Source: Frankiales bacterium | Lineage (GTDB): Bacteria > Actinomycetota > Actinomycetes > Mycobacteriales > SCTD01 | Direction: 5' to 3' | Length of the DNA: 14,915 bases | Assembly (NCBI GenBank): GCA_025464795.1 | Contig: JAODNB010000061.1 | Coordinates: 1 to 14,915 of the forward strand | Shown: piece after piece, positions 4,891 through 12,497 of the stretch | Layout: each line of letters begins with the position of its first letter | Numbering within the stretch: the stretch's first letter is position 1 | The notes under the pieces: model-generated | Seen by the model: the letters and a program-made list of their open reading frames with translations, nothing else | What the model was told of the DNA's origin: nothing | The model's database searches: none | Position numbers and translations under genes: made by a program

Positions 4891-7080
4891 ATGAGTTCTT
4901 GGGCTGCCGTGTCTGAGTTCCAACTGGTTCTGGCGGGCTTTGCGTTGCTGCTGGCCGCTCAGCAGGCCATCGTCTGGCGTTGGGAAGGCGCGGGCTCCTC
5001 GGCAAGGCTGATGGCGCTGACGGCCGCGGCGACGGCTGCGGTGTTCATCACGGGGCACGCGGCTGTCGTCGCTCTCCGGGAACCCGACGACCTTGACCTC
5101 CTGCTGTTCTTGCGGTCGGGTGCGCTGGCGGGCCTGGCACTGAGCACTCTTCCCCTCGCCGGCACGGTCACCACCCGGCGGACCCCCCGATGGCTGGTCG
5201 CGGCCCTGGTGCTGGTCTGCGGGTGCAGGCTCGCGCTGTGGCCGGTCTCGAACCTGATCTACCGTCACCAGACGGTCGGCGGGTTCCCTTCGTACGGCCC
5301 TCTGATGGCGCTGTCGGGCTTCGCAGTCATCGCGCTCGTCTTCGGCTACCTGTGTGCCTGCGCCGCGGGCCCGGGACCCTCGGACCGGGAGCGGCCCGTC
5401 CTGGTCGGCGGCTTGATCTTCTCGATGTGCCTCGCGGTCATCACACTGGTAGCGGGCAACCCGATCGCCGCAGAGGTCTTGTCCGGCTACGTGCCGTTCC
5501 CTGCGCTGTTGGCTATGGCGGGAATGCTGTGGACCCGACAGCTACGGGCATTCCGCACCGTCCGGGAGCTCGGAGACAACCAACGCGTGCTTGCGGAGTT
5601 GGGGACGCTAGCCCTGACGGCGGAGTTGGCCGTCGTCGTGGCCGCCGCAGATGCTGCTGTTGCCGATCACACCGCGGCGCGCACTACGAGCGGTCGGGCA
5701 GACGGCGAGTTCCTGGTGGCAGTAGGTGCCGTGCTGTCCGCTGCCGAGAGCCGGCGGGACGCGAGCGCACTGCTGCGTCGTCGGGCGACCACGGACGAGC
5801 TGACGGGTCTTGCAAATCGTTCCCGGCTGGTCGAAGTGATCACTGACGCCCTTGCCGATCCCGGGTCGACCGTGGATGTCGGGCTGTGCGCCATCGATCG
5901 ATTCCGGGCCGTCAACGACATGCACGGGCACCCCACCGGTGATGACGTGCTGCGCCAGGTGGCGCTACGACTGCGCGAGGGCGCGCAAGGGTGCGACCTC
6001 GTCGGGAGGCTCGGAGGCGACGAGTTCGTGGTGGTCTGCACGAACGGCCTCGGCGGCCACGACATCTCACCGTTCGGGCAGCGGTTGGCAGATGCGTTTG
6101 CTCGGCCCTTCGTGATCAGGAACGTCGAAGCCAGGATCACGGCGAGCATCGGCATCGTGACCGCCGCAACCAGCGACGATCGCGACGCGGACGCCGACAC
6201 GATGCTGCGCGACGCCGACACAGCCATGTGGGACGCGAAGAGCCGCGGAGGGGCCGACATCGGTCAGTTCCGCGACGAGCTGCGCTCGGCAGTGGTGTTC
6301 CGGTCCGATCTGGAGCGTCGGCTGACCGGTGCTGTCGACCGCGGCGAGATCCTCGTTCACTACCAGCCGATCCTGACAGCGGCGGATCGACGCATCGTCG
6401 GCTTCGAGGCGCTTGCCAGGTGGCGACAAGGGGATGTGCTCGTCGGCCCAGAAGAGTGGATTCCCATCGCCGAGTCCACGGGGTTGATCGAAGACATCGG
6501 CGAGTGCGTGCTGAGGCAGGCCACCGAGCAGCTGCGGCAGTGGCTGGGCGAAGGCCACGACATCAGCGTCAGCGTCAACGTCTCCCCGCGACAGCTCTCC
6601 TCCCGACGCTTCCCGGACCTCGTCAAGGGCTGTCTCGATGGCGGCATCCCGGCACGACGGCTCACCCTCGAGGTCACTGAGTCGTTGGCCGTCGATGAGC
6701 ACGCCTCCCGGGTGCTCGCCGAGCTGCGGCACTGCGGCGTGCGCATCGCCTTGGATGACTTCGGCACTGGATACAGCGCTCTCGCTGCCCTCTCGCGGCT
6801 GCCGCTCGACGTCCTGAAGATCGACAGGTCCATCGTCCGGCACGTCGCAGAACCGGACGGTCAGGCCCTGGCCTCTGCGATCTTCGCCATCGCAGGAACG
6901 CAGGGACTGCTCATCGTGGCGGAGGGCGTCGAGACCTCGGAGCAGGAATCGGCGCTGGCCCGTCTGGGAGCACTTCACGTTCAGGGGTACCTCTACAGCC
7001 GACCTGTCAACGCCGAGACCGCCCGCCAACTGCTCCACGCCAGGTACCTGAGCCTGGACAACACGATGGAGACCTCGTGA
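4891..7080 (+). CDS. Membrane-anchored GGDEF-EAL cyclic-di-GMP synthase/phosphodiesterase
   Basis: The 729-residue protein has about seven hydrophobic helices in its first 215 residues, a linker, a GGDEF domain (about 300-460) and an EAL domain (about 480-720). The GGDEF half (makes c-di-GMP from GTP) shows TDELTGLANR (301-310) and RLGGDEF with intact GGDEF at 375-379. The inhibitory RxxD site reads QGCD (366-369), so product feedback is probably weak. The EAL half (cleaves c-di-GMP to pGpG) keeps EAL (506-508), Asn563, EVTES (594-598), DDFGTG (622-627), Lys643 and Glu678, so it too looks active. ATG 4891 is chosen because AGGGG lies eight bases ahead of it, whereas ATG 4852 is within the -10 box; ATG 4867 remains possible. 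It is transcribed alone and probably repressed by the divergent TetR protein. Confidence 0.93.
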   Translation: MSSWAAVSEFQLVLAGFALLLAAQQAIVWRWEGAGSSARLMALTAAATAAVFITGHAAVVALREPDDLDLLLFLRSGALAGLALSTLPLAGTVTTRRTPRWLVAALVLVCGCRLALWPVSNLIYRHQTVGGFPSYGPLMALSGFAVIALVFGYLCACAAGPGPSDRERPVLVGGLIFSMCLAVITLVAGNPIAAEVLSGYVPFPALLAMAGMLWTRQLRAFRTVRELGDNQRVLAELGTLALTAELAVVVAAADAAVADHTAARTTSGRADGEFLVAVGAVLSAAESRRDASALLRRRATTDELTGLANRSRLVEVITDALADPGSTVDVGLCAIDRFRAVNDMHGHPTGDDVLRQVALRLREGAQGCDLVGRLGGDEFVVVCTNGLGGHDISPFGQRLADAFARPFVIRNVEARITASIGIVTAATSDDRDADADTMLRDADTAMWDAKSRGGADIGQFRDELRSAVVFRSDLERRLTGAVDRGEILVHYQPILTAADRRIVGFEALARWRQGDVLVGPEEWIPIAESTGLIEDIGECVLRQATEQLRQWLGEGHDISVSVNVSPRQLSSRRFPDLVKGCLDGGIPARRLTLEVTESLAVDEHASRVLAELRHCGVRIALDDFGTGYSALAALSRLPLDVLKIDRSIVRHVAEPDGQALASAIFAIAGTQGLLIVAEGVETSEQESALARLGALHVQGYLYSRPVNAETARQLLHARYLSLDNTMETS

Positions 7081-7163
7081 GCCTGCGAGCGCCGGCCACC
7101 CCTGCTGAGGCCTGCAGTCACGAGTGCCCACAGACACGCCGAACAGCTGGAGCAAGGAGGCGA

Positions 7164-7520
7164 CTACCCGCCACTGCAGGCACAGGAGACGCCTGCGCTG
7201 TAGAAGTGACCCTCTAGTACAAGGCCGGCGGTGACGATGAACACGGCGATGATGAACAGGCGGGAAGCGGCGGACGGCCGCTTCACCACTGCAACGATTG
7301 CTACTGCTGTGGCGAGCAGTGATCCCGCGACCACGAGGTCGATCCCCCCGCTCACCTGGACCCCCTTGCTCGCGTACCGGGGCTCAGCGTGAACGTAGTG
7401 CTGCCCCAGGAAGGCGAACGCCGCCGCTATCAGCAGGAGCATCGCGGCCAAGGCCACCCTCAGCGGTCTGTCGGCAAGGGCCGAGGGGCGCAGTGGAGCC
7501 TGCTTCTCCGTACGCGACAT
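7164..7520 (-). CDS. Small membrane protein, three helices, unrecognised
   Basis: I do not recognise this 118-residue protein. Hydrophobic segments at about 20-38, 58-78 and 88-104 predict three membrane helices. The basic N-terminus (RPLR before helix 1) favours an inside start. The C-terminus ends with a small cysteine motif, SCACSGG. The start at 7520 is supported by TAGCCT six bases upstream, the leaderless arrangement seen elsewhere here. It converges on the cyclic-di-GMP gene across an 83-base gap, so no functional link is implied. Confidence 0.7.
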   Translation of the reverse strand: MSRTEKQAPLRPSALADRPLRVALAAMLLLIAAAFAFLGQHYVHAEPRYASKGVQVSGGIDLVVAGSLLATAVAIVAVVKRPSAASRLFIIAVFIVTAGLVLEGHFYSAGVSCACSGG

Positions 7521-7526
7521 GAACGC

Positions 7527-7532
7527 AGGCTA
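7527..7532 (-). promoter_or_regulatory. -10 box of leaderless gene
   Basis: Reads TAGCCT on the minus strand, six bases before ATG 7520. No clear -35 was found. Confidence 0.5.
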
Positions 7533-7729
7533 CGGGAAGAGATGGGCTGTCACTGACCTGCGCCGGCCCGCTCTGCCGCGGTGATTGCCAGGCTTTAAGG
7601 GTGGCAACCGGCAAAGGGTTCGGGGCCGACCCATCACCATTCGATTCTCCCAGCGGTAACGACATTGACTCCGTGCGCCGGGCCCGTGGCGTTGCAGCGG
7701 GCGCCGAAGCCGAAGTGTCCGGGAGGGCC

Positions 7730-8044
7730 CTAGTCGTCGTCCCAGCTGTGCAATCCCCGCCGATGCAGGGCGCGATTCCAGGGATACAGGGGAGGCAGCG
7801 CACCAACGGAGAAGGCGATCGCGGCGTAGAACTCGCTCGCGAAGCGCGGCCTTGGGTGGGAAACAGGAAACGACGTCGGGATGGGCCTGTTCAACTCCGG
7901 GACGAACACCCCCAGGAGAACCCAAGCGACGACTCCCGTAGTCGCTGCACTGGTCAGAACGGACAGCCAGAAAGCAACCGGCAAGCCCAGCCAGTCCGGA
8001 CCCCACCAAGGGGGGCGACGGTTGAGGTGGTGGACCTGCGCCAT
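7730..8044 (-). CDS. Small membrane protein, unrecognised
   Basis: This protein of 104 residues is not recognised. It begins MAQVHHLNRRPPWWGPDWLG, followed by a strong hydrophobic helix (about 20-48) and a weaker apolar segment near SEFYAAIAFSVGALPPLYPW. It ends with a polar, acidic tail (HSWDDD). The start is uncertain. ATG 8044 has a -10-like CACTCT at the leaderless distance of six bases. An in-frame GTG at 8080 has a GAGGA element about ten bases ahead and would add 12 residues. It faces the same way as its neighbours, with gaps large enough for separate transcription. Confidence 0.6.
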   Translation of the reverse strand: MAQVHHLNRRPPWWGPDWLGLPVAFWLSVLTSAATTGVVAWVLLGVFVPELNRPIPTSFPVSHPRPRFASEFYAAIAFSVGALPPLYPWNRALHRRGLHSWDDD

Positions 8045-8098
8045 GAAGCAAGAGTGGCTTTCCGCCGCCGCAGGCGCCACTTGATCGGGTCCTCAAGG

Positions 8099-8266
8099 CT
8101 ACGGAATGGGCGCCTTGTTGGGGTCGCACGGCCTCGGGGTACTGCCCGCCAGGGGAGAGGGACCACCGCAACCGGGCAGGTTGTTCGTCGGCTTTGACTC
8201 GCCACAGCCGGTGACAACCGTGGCGCAGACGATCGCGAGCGCGATGAGGGATCCCTGACGTTTCAC
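8099..8266 (-). CDS. Tiny lipoprotein, 55 residues
   Basis: From GTG 8266 the frame encodes a compact signal peptide, KRQGSLIALAIVCATVVTGC, with a good lipobox (VTGC, Cys21), so the mature part would be a 35-residue lipid-anchored peptide. It contains GCGGPSPLAG and ends NKAPIP. The frame stays open far upstream, but only this start puts a signal peptide at the N-terminus. A CAGTCT element lies seven bases before the GTG. The GGPSPLAG block and the last 13 coding-plus-stop bases recur in the lipoprotein gene at 10916-11341, suggesting the two are related or share a conserved element. Function unknown. Confidence 0.65.
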   Translation of the reverse strand: MKRQGSLIALAIVCATVVTGCGESKPTNNLPGCGGPSPLAGSTPRPCDPNKAPIP

Positions 8267-8337
8267 GTTGAGCAGACTGGCACGGCAGGGCGTTGCGTGC
8301 CCCCGGCTCTTTCGCGAGCGGTTTCGCTGCCGGGTGA

Positions 8338-9357
8338 TCAATGGGGTGGGAGTGGGACGGGGTAGCCGTATCCGGTGTGCAGTGGCCCGAGCAGGGCTTG
8401 AAGCTGCGCCTGTGACACCTGGCTCACACCTGACGGCGACGCCGTCCAGCGTTGCTCGCAGGTGGAGTAGCGGACATGAACCGGCACGGGGTCTGCGTGG
8501 GCGTACGCGATGTGAAGCCAGAGCGGATTCCTCTCGGGCTCTCGCTGGCACTGGTCCTCAGGAACCGCAGGCAGTGCGCCGGCCGCGGACCGTTCGATTG
8601 CGGTCACGGCTGCGTCTGCTTGGACGCCCGTGAGCCGGATGGAGCTGGCGAGTACGGGCGTTGCGTCACTCGATCGTGAGGGCTCGTAGTGGCACACGCT
8701 GACGGAGACGACCTGACCTGGCCGGGACAAGTCGACCGCTGGCCCTGTCGAGGCGTGGTCCCACGAGGGCGCGGCGCCCAGCCGGGTTGGGCAGCCCACG
8801 CCGTCGATGTCCACAGCCCGGACCGAGCTGACGATCGCATCGACAGTCTTCTTGTCAGGGCTCTCCACGGACACCTCGGCTTGCAGGGCAGGTACCTCTA
8901 CCGTCGCTCTGAAGCGGCCGTCGGCGGTTTGTCCGCGTGACACTGACCCCGATGCCGAACCCAGGTCCACGCTCGCCGGTTTCGACGACGGCTGCGATGC
9001 GGGCTGTGAGGTTGACCGAGGGTTCGGAGGCTGAAGCCCCTGGATGCGCAGTGACGAGGGGACAACGGAGTCGCTGCCGCAGCCAGCTACTGCGCCTTGG
9101 TCACGCTCGATCAGGGCCGGCGGCGGGGGCCCGCAGCCAGACCAGCCATTGAACGGCCAGCTCCCTGGCGCGTACACCTCGAGCCCAAGCGAACTGACCA
9201 CCTGCCAACCAACCGGGACGGGGGCGACGCTGGCAGTCGGCGCTGGTGTGTCTTCGCCCGCCTTCGCACTTCCGCCGCTGACACCGCTGCAGCCGGCGAC
9301 CAGCAGGGCGACCAGGCCCGCGCAACCGGGCAACGCTCTGGTCATGCTTCCAGGCAT
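8338..9357 (-). CDS. Lipoprotein with C-terminal four-cysteine domain, function unknown
   Basis: This 339-residue protein starts at ATG 9357, with GGAGGT five bases upstream. A signal peptide ends in the lipobox LVAGC (Cys23), followed by a Ser/Ala/Thr/Pro linker, so it is lipid-anchored on the outer face of the membrane. The N-terminal globular part has GWQVVSSLGLEVYAPGSWPF (about 49-68). A Pro/Ser/Gln-rich spacer follows, then a C-terminal domain with four ordered cysteines: VGCP, SVCHY, DQC and YSTCE. The same cysteine order occurs twice in the lipoprotein at 11469-12410. No enzyme motif is visible. It lies 81 bases behind a small membrane-protein gene on the same strand and may be read with it or from its own weak promoter (CATACT at 9386-9381). 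Confidence 0.8.
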   Translation of the reverse strand: MPGSMTRALPGCAGLVALLVAGCSGVSGGSAKAGEDTPAPTASVAPVPVGWQVVSSLGLEVYAPGSWPFNGWSGCGPPPPALIERDQGAVAGCGSDSVVPSSLRIQGLQPPNPRSTSQPASQPSSKPASVDLGSASGSVSRGQTADGRFRATVEVPALQAEVSVESPDKKTVDAIVSSVRAVDIDGVGCPTRLGAAPSWDHASTGPAVDLSRPGQVVSVSVCHYEPSRSSDATPVLASSIRLTGVQADAAVTAIERSAAGALPAVPEDQCQREPERNPLWLHIAYAHADPVPVHVRYSTCEQRWTASPSGVSQVSQAQLQALLGPLHTGYGYPVPLPPH

Positions 9358-9362
9358 CCTTC

Positions 9363-9368
9363 ACCTCC
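9363..9368 (-). promoter_or_regulatory. Strong ribosome binding site
   Basis: GGAGGT on the minus strand, five bases before ATG 9357. It favours this start over the in-frame ATG four codons later and contrasts with the leaderless starts of most neighbours. Confidence 0.75.
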
Positions 9369-9438
9369 CACCCAGCCGGCAGTATGACGCGAACGAGGTG
9401 CCTACGGTTCCCACCAACCGCCGTGAAGAGCACCTGCT

Positions 9439-9693
9439 TCAGCTCTCGCGACGCGGCCGAAAGCTCTGCATCCAGATGATCACGAACCAGATCGCCAATC
9501 CGAGAGCGATGCCGATCAATGTCCACTCGACTCGCTGCTGCGCCAGTTCCGGCGGGTACGAGCAAGCTGCCCGAGACGCTCCCGCCGGGCACGAGTGGTC
9601 GGGTCCGTATTGGTGCGGCTCGAACAGCGCAGCAACAAGCCCCACGACCGCGCCCAGCACGCTCAGGAGCAAGGCAGACTTCCCAGTTCTCAC
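9439..9693 (-). CDS. Two-helix membrane protein with cysteine-bearing outer loop
   Basis: This 84-residue protein of unknown function has helices at about 6-24 and 57-76. They are joined by a loop with two cysteines (Cys35, Cys44), and the protein ends in a basic tail, SFRPRRES. With basic ends inside, the loop would face outward. The GTG start at 9693 is set by TATCGT exactly six bases upstream, a leaderless promoter. The layout resembles the 87-residue protein at 14199-14462. Confidence 0.68.
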   Translation of the reverse strand: MRTGKSALLLSVLGAVVGLVAALFEPHQYGPDHSCPAGASRAACSYPPELAQQRVEWTLIGIALGLAIWFVIIWMQSFRPRRES

Positions 9694-9699
9694 AGGCGA

Positions 9700-9705
9700 A
9701 CGATA
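9700..9705 (-). promoter_or_regulatory. -10 box of leaderless gene
   Basis: TATCGT on the minus strand, six bases before GTG 9693; close to the TAnnnT consensus. Confidence 0.6.
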
Positions 9706-9808
9706 CGACCCCTGGCATGCGCCACTGCCGGTGTCGCCGAAGCCACGCGACGCCTTGTCGTCACGAGCTCGCGGGTCTGCCCTCTACACCTATCAAGCCA
9801 ACCCGACG

Positions 9809-10663
9809 TCAGGCGACGATGCGCCGCCGGGACAGCCGCCGTCCGCGCGAGCGGGCACTGGCAATGACGTCGGGCACGGCCAGGACCTTCGTCGGTGACA
9901 TCCAGCCCTGTGAGGGCTTGTGCATCGCCCAGCCACCTCCGAGGGTGACCGCCGCGTGCTGAACAGCACCCTCCGGCGACCGCCAGACCAGGACAGTTCC
10001 GGGTTCCGCGTCGTTCCCGCCAGACGTGGTGCAACCTGCCAGCCACTGCTCAAAGGGGTCGCGCTGCATCCATACCGCCTCGGCTCCCTCGACACCCGCT
10101 GCGGCCATGACGGTGCCGAAGCAGTTGGGGCCGCTGCTGGACGGGAAGGTCCCGGCGAGACGACGTACGTCGGGCAGTAGCTGTTCTGATGCTCGCCACA
10201 CCGATGGGGCAACGCGCTCGTGCTGGCTCGGCCTGCGTCCCTCGGTGACGTACTCGGTGAGGACTCGGTGCTCATGCCCTGCCAGCAGGCTCGGCCACCA
10301 CACGAATCGGTGCCTGTCCGCTTGGTGTCGGGCGACGTCACCAAGCAGCGACGCCCAGCTGCGAACGCTGGGGACCAGACCTCGCTCATAGCGTGCTTGA
10401 GCGCGTACGACCTCAGCCCGACGCCCCTGAGGCAACTCCCGGAAGTTCTCCTCCGTCAGCCAGGCGAGCCGGAGCCCGCCAGTTACCGCGTAGACCTCGA
10501 AGGTGTCACGCAGCTCAGGCGACAGCTCAACGTTGTCGCTGCCGAGCAGGTCGTCGCGGACGTCAAGGAGGAATGGTTGCGGGTTCGGCGCGAACCAGCC
10601 TGCCCAGCGCTTCAGAAGGTCCTCGGGAACGTCTATCCCGAGCACCTGCAGAGCGTCACCCAT
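9809..10663 (-). CDS. Cytoplasmic protein with C-terminal NlpC/P60-like Cys-His domain
   Basis: The 284-residue protein has no signal peptide or membrane helix. Its N-terminal 160 residues are mostly helical and unrecognised (MGDALQVLGIDVPEDLLKRW at the start). The C-terminal part looks like an NlpC/P60 or related papain-like fold: SGPNCFGTVMAAAG (177-190) with Cys181 as candidate nucleophile, then PGTVLVWRS (221-229), and QHAAVTLGGGWAMHKPSQ (235-252) with His236 as candidate base. Family members cut peptide or amide bonds, often in cell wall, but this one appears to stay inside the cell. A basic tail (RSRGRRLSRRR) closes it. ATG 10663 is chosen over an upstream GTG because TACCCT lies six bases before it. 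Assignment is by motif reading only. Confidence 0.68.
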   Translation of the reverse strand: MGDALQVLGIDVPEDLLKRWAGWFAPNPQPFLLDVRDDLLGSDNVELSPELRDTFEVYAVTGGLRLAWLTEENFRELPQGRRAEVVRAQARYERGLVPSVRSWASLLGDVARHQADRHRFVWWPSLLAGHEHRVLTEYVTEGRRPSQHERVAPSVWRASEQLLPDVRRLAGTFPSSSGPNCFGTVMAAAGVEGAEAVWMQRDPFEQWLAGCTTSGGNDAEPGTVLVWRSPEGAVQHAAVTLGGGWAMHKPSQGWMSPTKVLAVPDVIASARSRGRRLSRRRIVA

Positions 10664-10669
10664 CACGCG

Positions 10670-10675
10670 AGGGTA
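10670..10675 (-). promoter_or_regulatory. -10 box of leaderless gene
   Basis: TACCCT on the minus strand, six bases before ATG 10663. The following bases, CGCGTG, resemble those at the starts at 12498 and 14199. Confidence 0.6.
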
Positions 10676-10915
10676 GGTGCCGGCCACCGTCGCAGACCGC
10701 CGCCTGGGGAACAGGGCCGGATCTCAAGGCGTCCAACGGCATTCGTCTTTCAGGGCGCAGACGGCCCCGGCGGCTGTACACGTCGGCACCAGCCCGCATC
10801 TCGTCCGCGCCTTACCTGCGGACGACGTTTACGGCTCGCAAGCAAGGACGAGCAAAGCCCGCGATCGTGACGGATAAGCCCAGAGTGGAGAAGACCCCGT
10901 CGCATCGGCAACGCA

Positions 10916-11341
10916 CTACGGAATGGGCACCGGCTGGTCTGGGACCGGGCCGCTCAGCCCCCCGACGCTTTCGATACGCACCGCCGCGGCCTCTGGACCG
11001 GCAGCGTAGAAGGTGTAGCCGGCGCCGCCAGCAACCGTGCACCAAGCGGCCACACCCGACGCGGGCGCGGAGGCAAACGCATTGCGCCCAGGTCGTCGGG
11101 CAGGGTCGCCCGCTAGCGGGGAGGGACCCCCCACCTCGTAAGACCGAACGTCCGCGACCGTCGTCGCGGACGAGGCGAGGATCGTGCTGCCAGGAAGGGC
11201 CTTCGAGCACATTCGCTGCGACGGTGTGGTGACCGGAGTCCCTGGCCGAGCACCTGTTGTCGCACTAGCCGCCGGACGATCGCCGCCGCCAGAGCAGGCC
11301 ACAGCAGCAAGCGGCAGCAGAAGACCACAGCGCAGACGCAC
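10916..11341 (-). CDS. Small lipoprotein, 141 residues, function unknown
   Basis: From GTG 11341 the protein begins MRLRCGLLLPLAAVACSGGG, a short signal peptide with a lipobox-like AVAC, so a lipid-anchored exported protein is predicted. The mature part has CSKALPGSTILASSATTVAD, VGGPSPLAG, AAWCTVAGGAGYTFYAAGPE and ends VPDQPVPIP. The two mature cysteines could form a disulfide. A CATCAT element six bases upstream suggests a leaderless start, although it departs from TAnnnT. The alternative GTG 11383, preceded by GAGGA, would add 14 residues before the signal peptide. Function not recognised. Confidence 0.65.
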   Translation of the reverse strand: MRLRCGLLLPLAAVACSGGGDRPAASATTGARPGTPVTTPSQRMCSKALPGSTILASSATTVADVRSYEVGGPSPLAGDPARRPGRNAFASAPASGVAAWCTVAGGAGYTFYAAGPEAAAVRIESVGGLSGPVPDQPVPIP

Positions 11342-11347
11342 CCACGG

Positions 11348-11353
11348 ATGATG
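11348..11353 (-). promoter_or_regulatory. Weak -10-like element before a lipoprotein gene
   Basis: CATCAT on the minus strand, six bases before GTG 11341. Spacing matches the other leaderless genes but the first base does not match consensus. Confidence 0.3.
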
Positions 11354-11468
11354 CGACTGGGGCCAAGCATCCGCAAGCCTCACCGGTTCCTCATCGCAGG
11401 TGACGGTCGACGGGCCCTGCCGGGACTTCCTCCTACTGTTCTGGAGAACCGAAGGGTGACGTCACGTC

Positions 11469-12410
11469 ATGCGTCCTAGCTCCATGCGGACACCGATGCT
11501 GCTTGTGGGCTTGCTCCTCGCGGGTTGCGGCAACGCCAGTGTCGCCGCCAGAAGCGAAGGTCCGTCCTCGCCTCCGGCTGCACCGACGTTCTCGCCGTCA
11601 CCCCTCCCGGGCACCGTGCCCGAGAGCCAGGCGTGTCCGAACCTTGAGCCTGAGCATTTGCCGAGCGATCAGGACACAGTGACCGACGCCTTCATCTGCG
11701 AGCAAGGAGCGCGCACGGTGCCCGGTGACGGCATATGGAGCTTCTCCTCCGTAAAGCGGCTCACCAGCGGACTCAATGAGCTGCTCAGGGCCTACAGCAA
11801 GCCCGACGACACGACCCAGCCGCCGGGAGGCGCAGTCTGCAGCGCCGTGGGGACGTCACCTCTGACCGTGTGGTTGCACAGCGACAGGGGCACCTCGGCC
11901 GTCCGGGCGACTCGCGAGGTATGCGGGGAGCCCACCAAAGAGGCCGCCGCGGCCTATGCCGCGCTCTCCACCACGGTCGTCAGCGAGACGAAGCTGCAGC
12001 AGGTTCAGTCACAGCTGTCCATCGATTCGAAGTGCCCAGAGGCGTACAAGGATGTTCTGTCGCTGGAAGAGCAGGACGGCCGGAAGCAGGAGAACAGCCG
12101 AACTCTCCCCACCCCCGTGTCAGGTCGCGCGTCGGTCTGCACCTACACGGTCGAGGTCGACAAGGACGGCGACCGGGTCGGCCGCCTCACGAAGCACCAC
12201 GACCTCGACGCCGAGCAGTTGAAGACCCTGAACGAGGCGCTGACCCACGTGAAGGTTGACGGCACATGCAGCCGACATGACCAAACCGGCTTCGCCCTCC
12301 TCGACACCGGCAAGCCGGATCCTCTGTTTATCGCTCTGGGCGGGTGCGCGGTGCAGGAGAACCACGATTGGTGGCGCGCCGGTGAGGACGTGCGCGCAGC
12401 CGTGAGCTGA
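11469..12410 (+). CDS. Lipoprotein with two four-cysteine domains, function unknown
   Basis: The 313-residue protein has a signal peptide with the lipobox LLAGC (Cys20) and a Ser/Pro-rich linker, predicting an outer-face lipoprotein. The mature part appears to be a tandem repeat. Domain 1 runs ACPNLEPEH, FICEQG, LTSGLNELLRAYS, AVCSAVG, TVWLHSDRG and EVCGEP. Domain 2 runs KCPEAY, SVCTYTV, LKTLNEALTHV, GTCSRHD, FIALGGCAVQ. Each has the order CP - C - helix - C - strand - C, and the C-terminal domain of the lipoprotein at 8338-9357 matches it. No catalytic motif is seen. ATG 11469 has AAGGG about 12 bases upstream and a possible -10, TACTGT, at 11434-11439. It is divergent from the small lipoprotein at 10916-11341. 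Confidence 0.8.
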   Translation: MRPSSMRTPMLLVGLLLAGCGNASVAARSEGPSSPPAAPTFSPSPLPGTVPESQACPNLEPEHLPSDQDTVTDAFICEQGARTVPGDGIWSFSSVKRLTSGLNELLRAYSKPDDTTQPPGGAVCSAVGTSPLTVWLHSDRGTSAVRATREVCGEPTKEAAAAYAALSTTVVSETKLQQVQSQLSIDSKCPEAYKDVLSLEEQDGRKQENSRTLPTPVSGRASVCTYTVEVDKDGDRVGRLTKHHDLDAEQLKTLNEALTHVKVDGTCSRHDQTGFALLDTGKPDPLFIALGGCAVQENHDWWRAGEDVRAAVS

Positions 12411-12485
12411 TGATGACGACGTGCCTCCGACCGACAAACCGGCTGTCGTTGATAAATGATGAGGCGACGGCGGCAGGGCCTCACC

Positions 12486-12491
12486 TACGCT
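12486..12491 (+). promoter_or_regulatory. -10 box of leaderless gene
   Basis: TACGCT six bases before ATG 12498. The 12-base context TACGCTCGCGGC is nearly that at 14187 (TACGCTCGGCGA). Confidence 0.6.
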
Positions 12492-12497
12492 CGCGGC

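Noticed and set aside
6067..7155. A 362-codon minus-strand frame
   Set aside because: It lies opposite the GGDEF and EAL domains, whose motifs are all intact on the plus strand.
9044..9898. A 284-codon plus-strand frame
   Set aside because: It runs antisense to a lipoprotein with a lipobox and ribosome site and to a leaderless membrane-protein gene; its translation is low-complexity.
10393..11232. A 279-codon plus-strand frame
   Set aside because: Arg/Pro/Ser-rich antisense frame across two minus-strand genes with better start and motif evidence.
12432..12448. CGACA/TGTCG hairpin after the lipoprotein gene at 11469-12410
   Set aside because: Only five base pairs with a seven-base loop and no T tract; too weak to call a terminator.
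12456..12497. Upstream ATG for the DJ-1/PfpI gene
   Set aside because: It would add an Arg-rich 14-residue extension before the first strand of the fold and would place the start upstream of the TACGCT -10 box.
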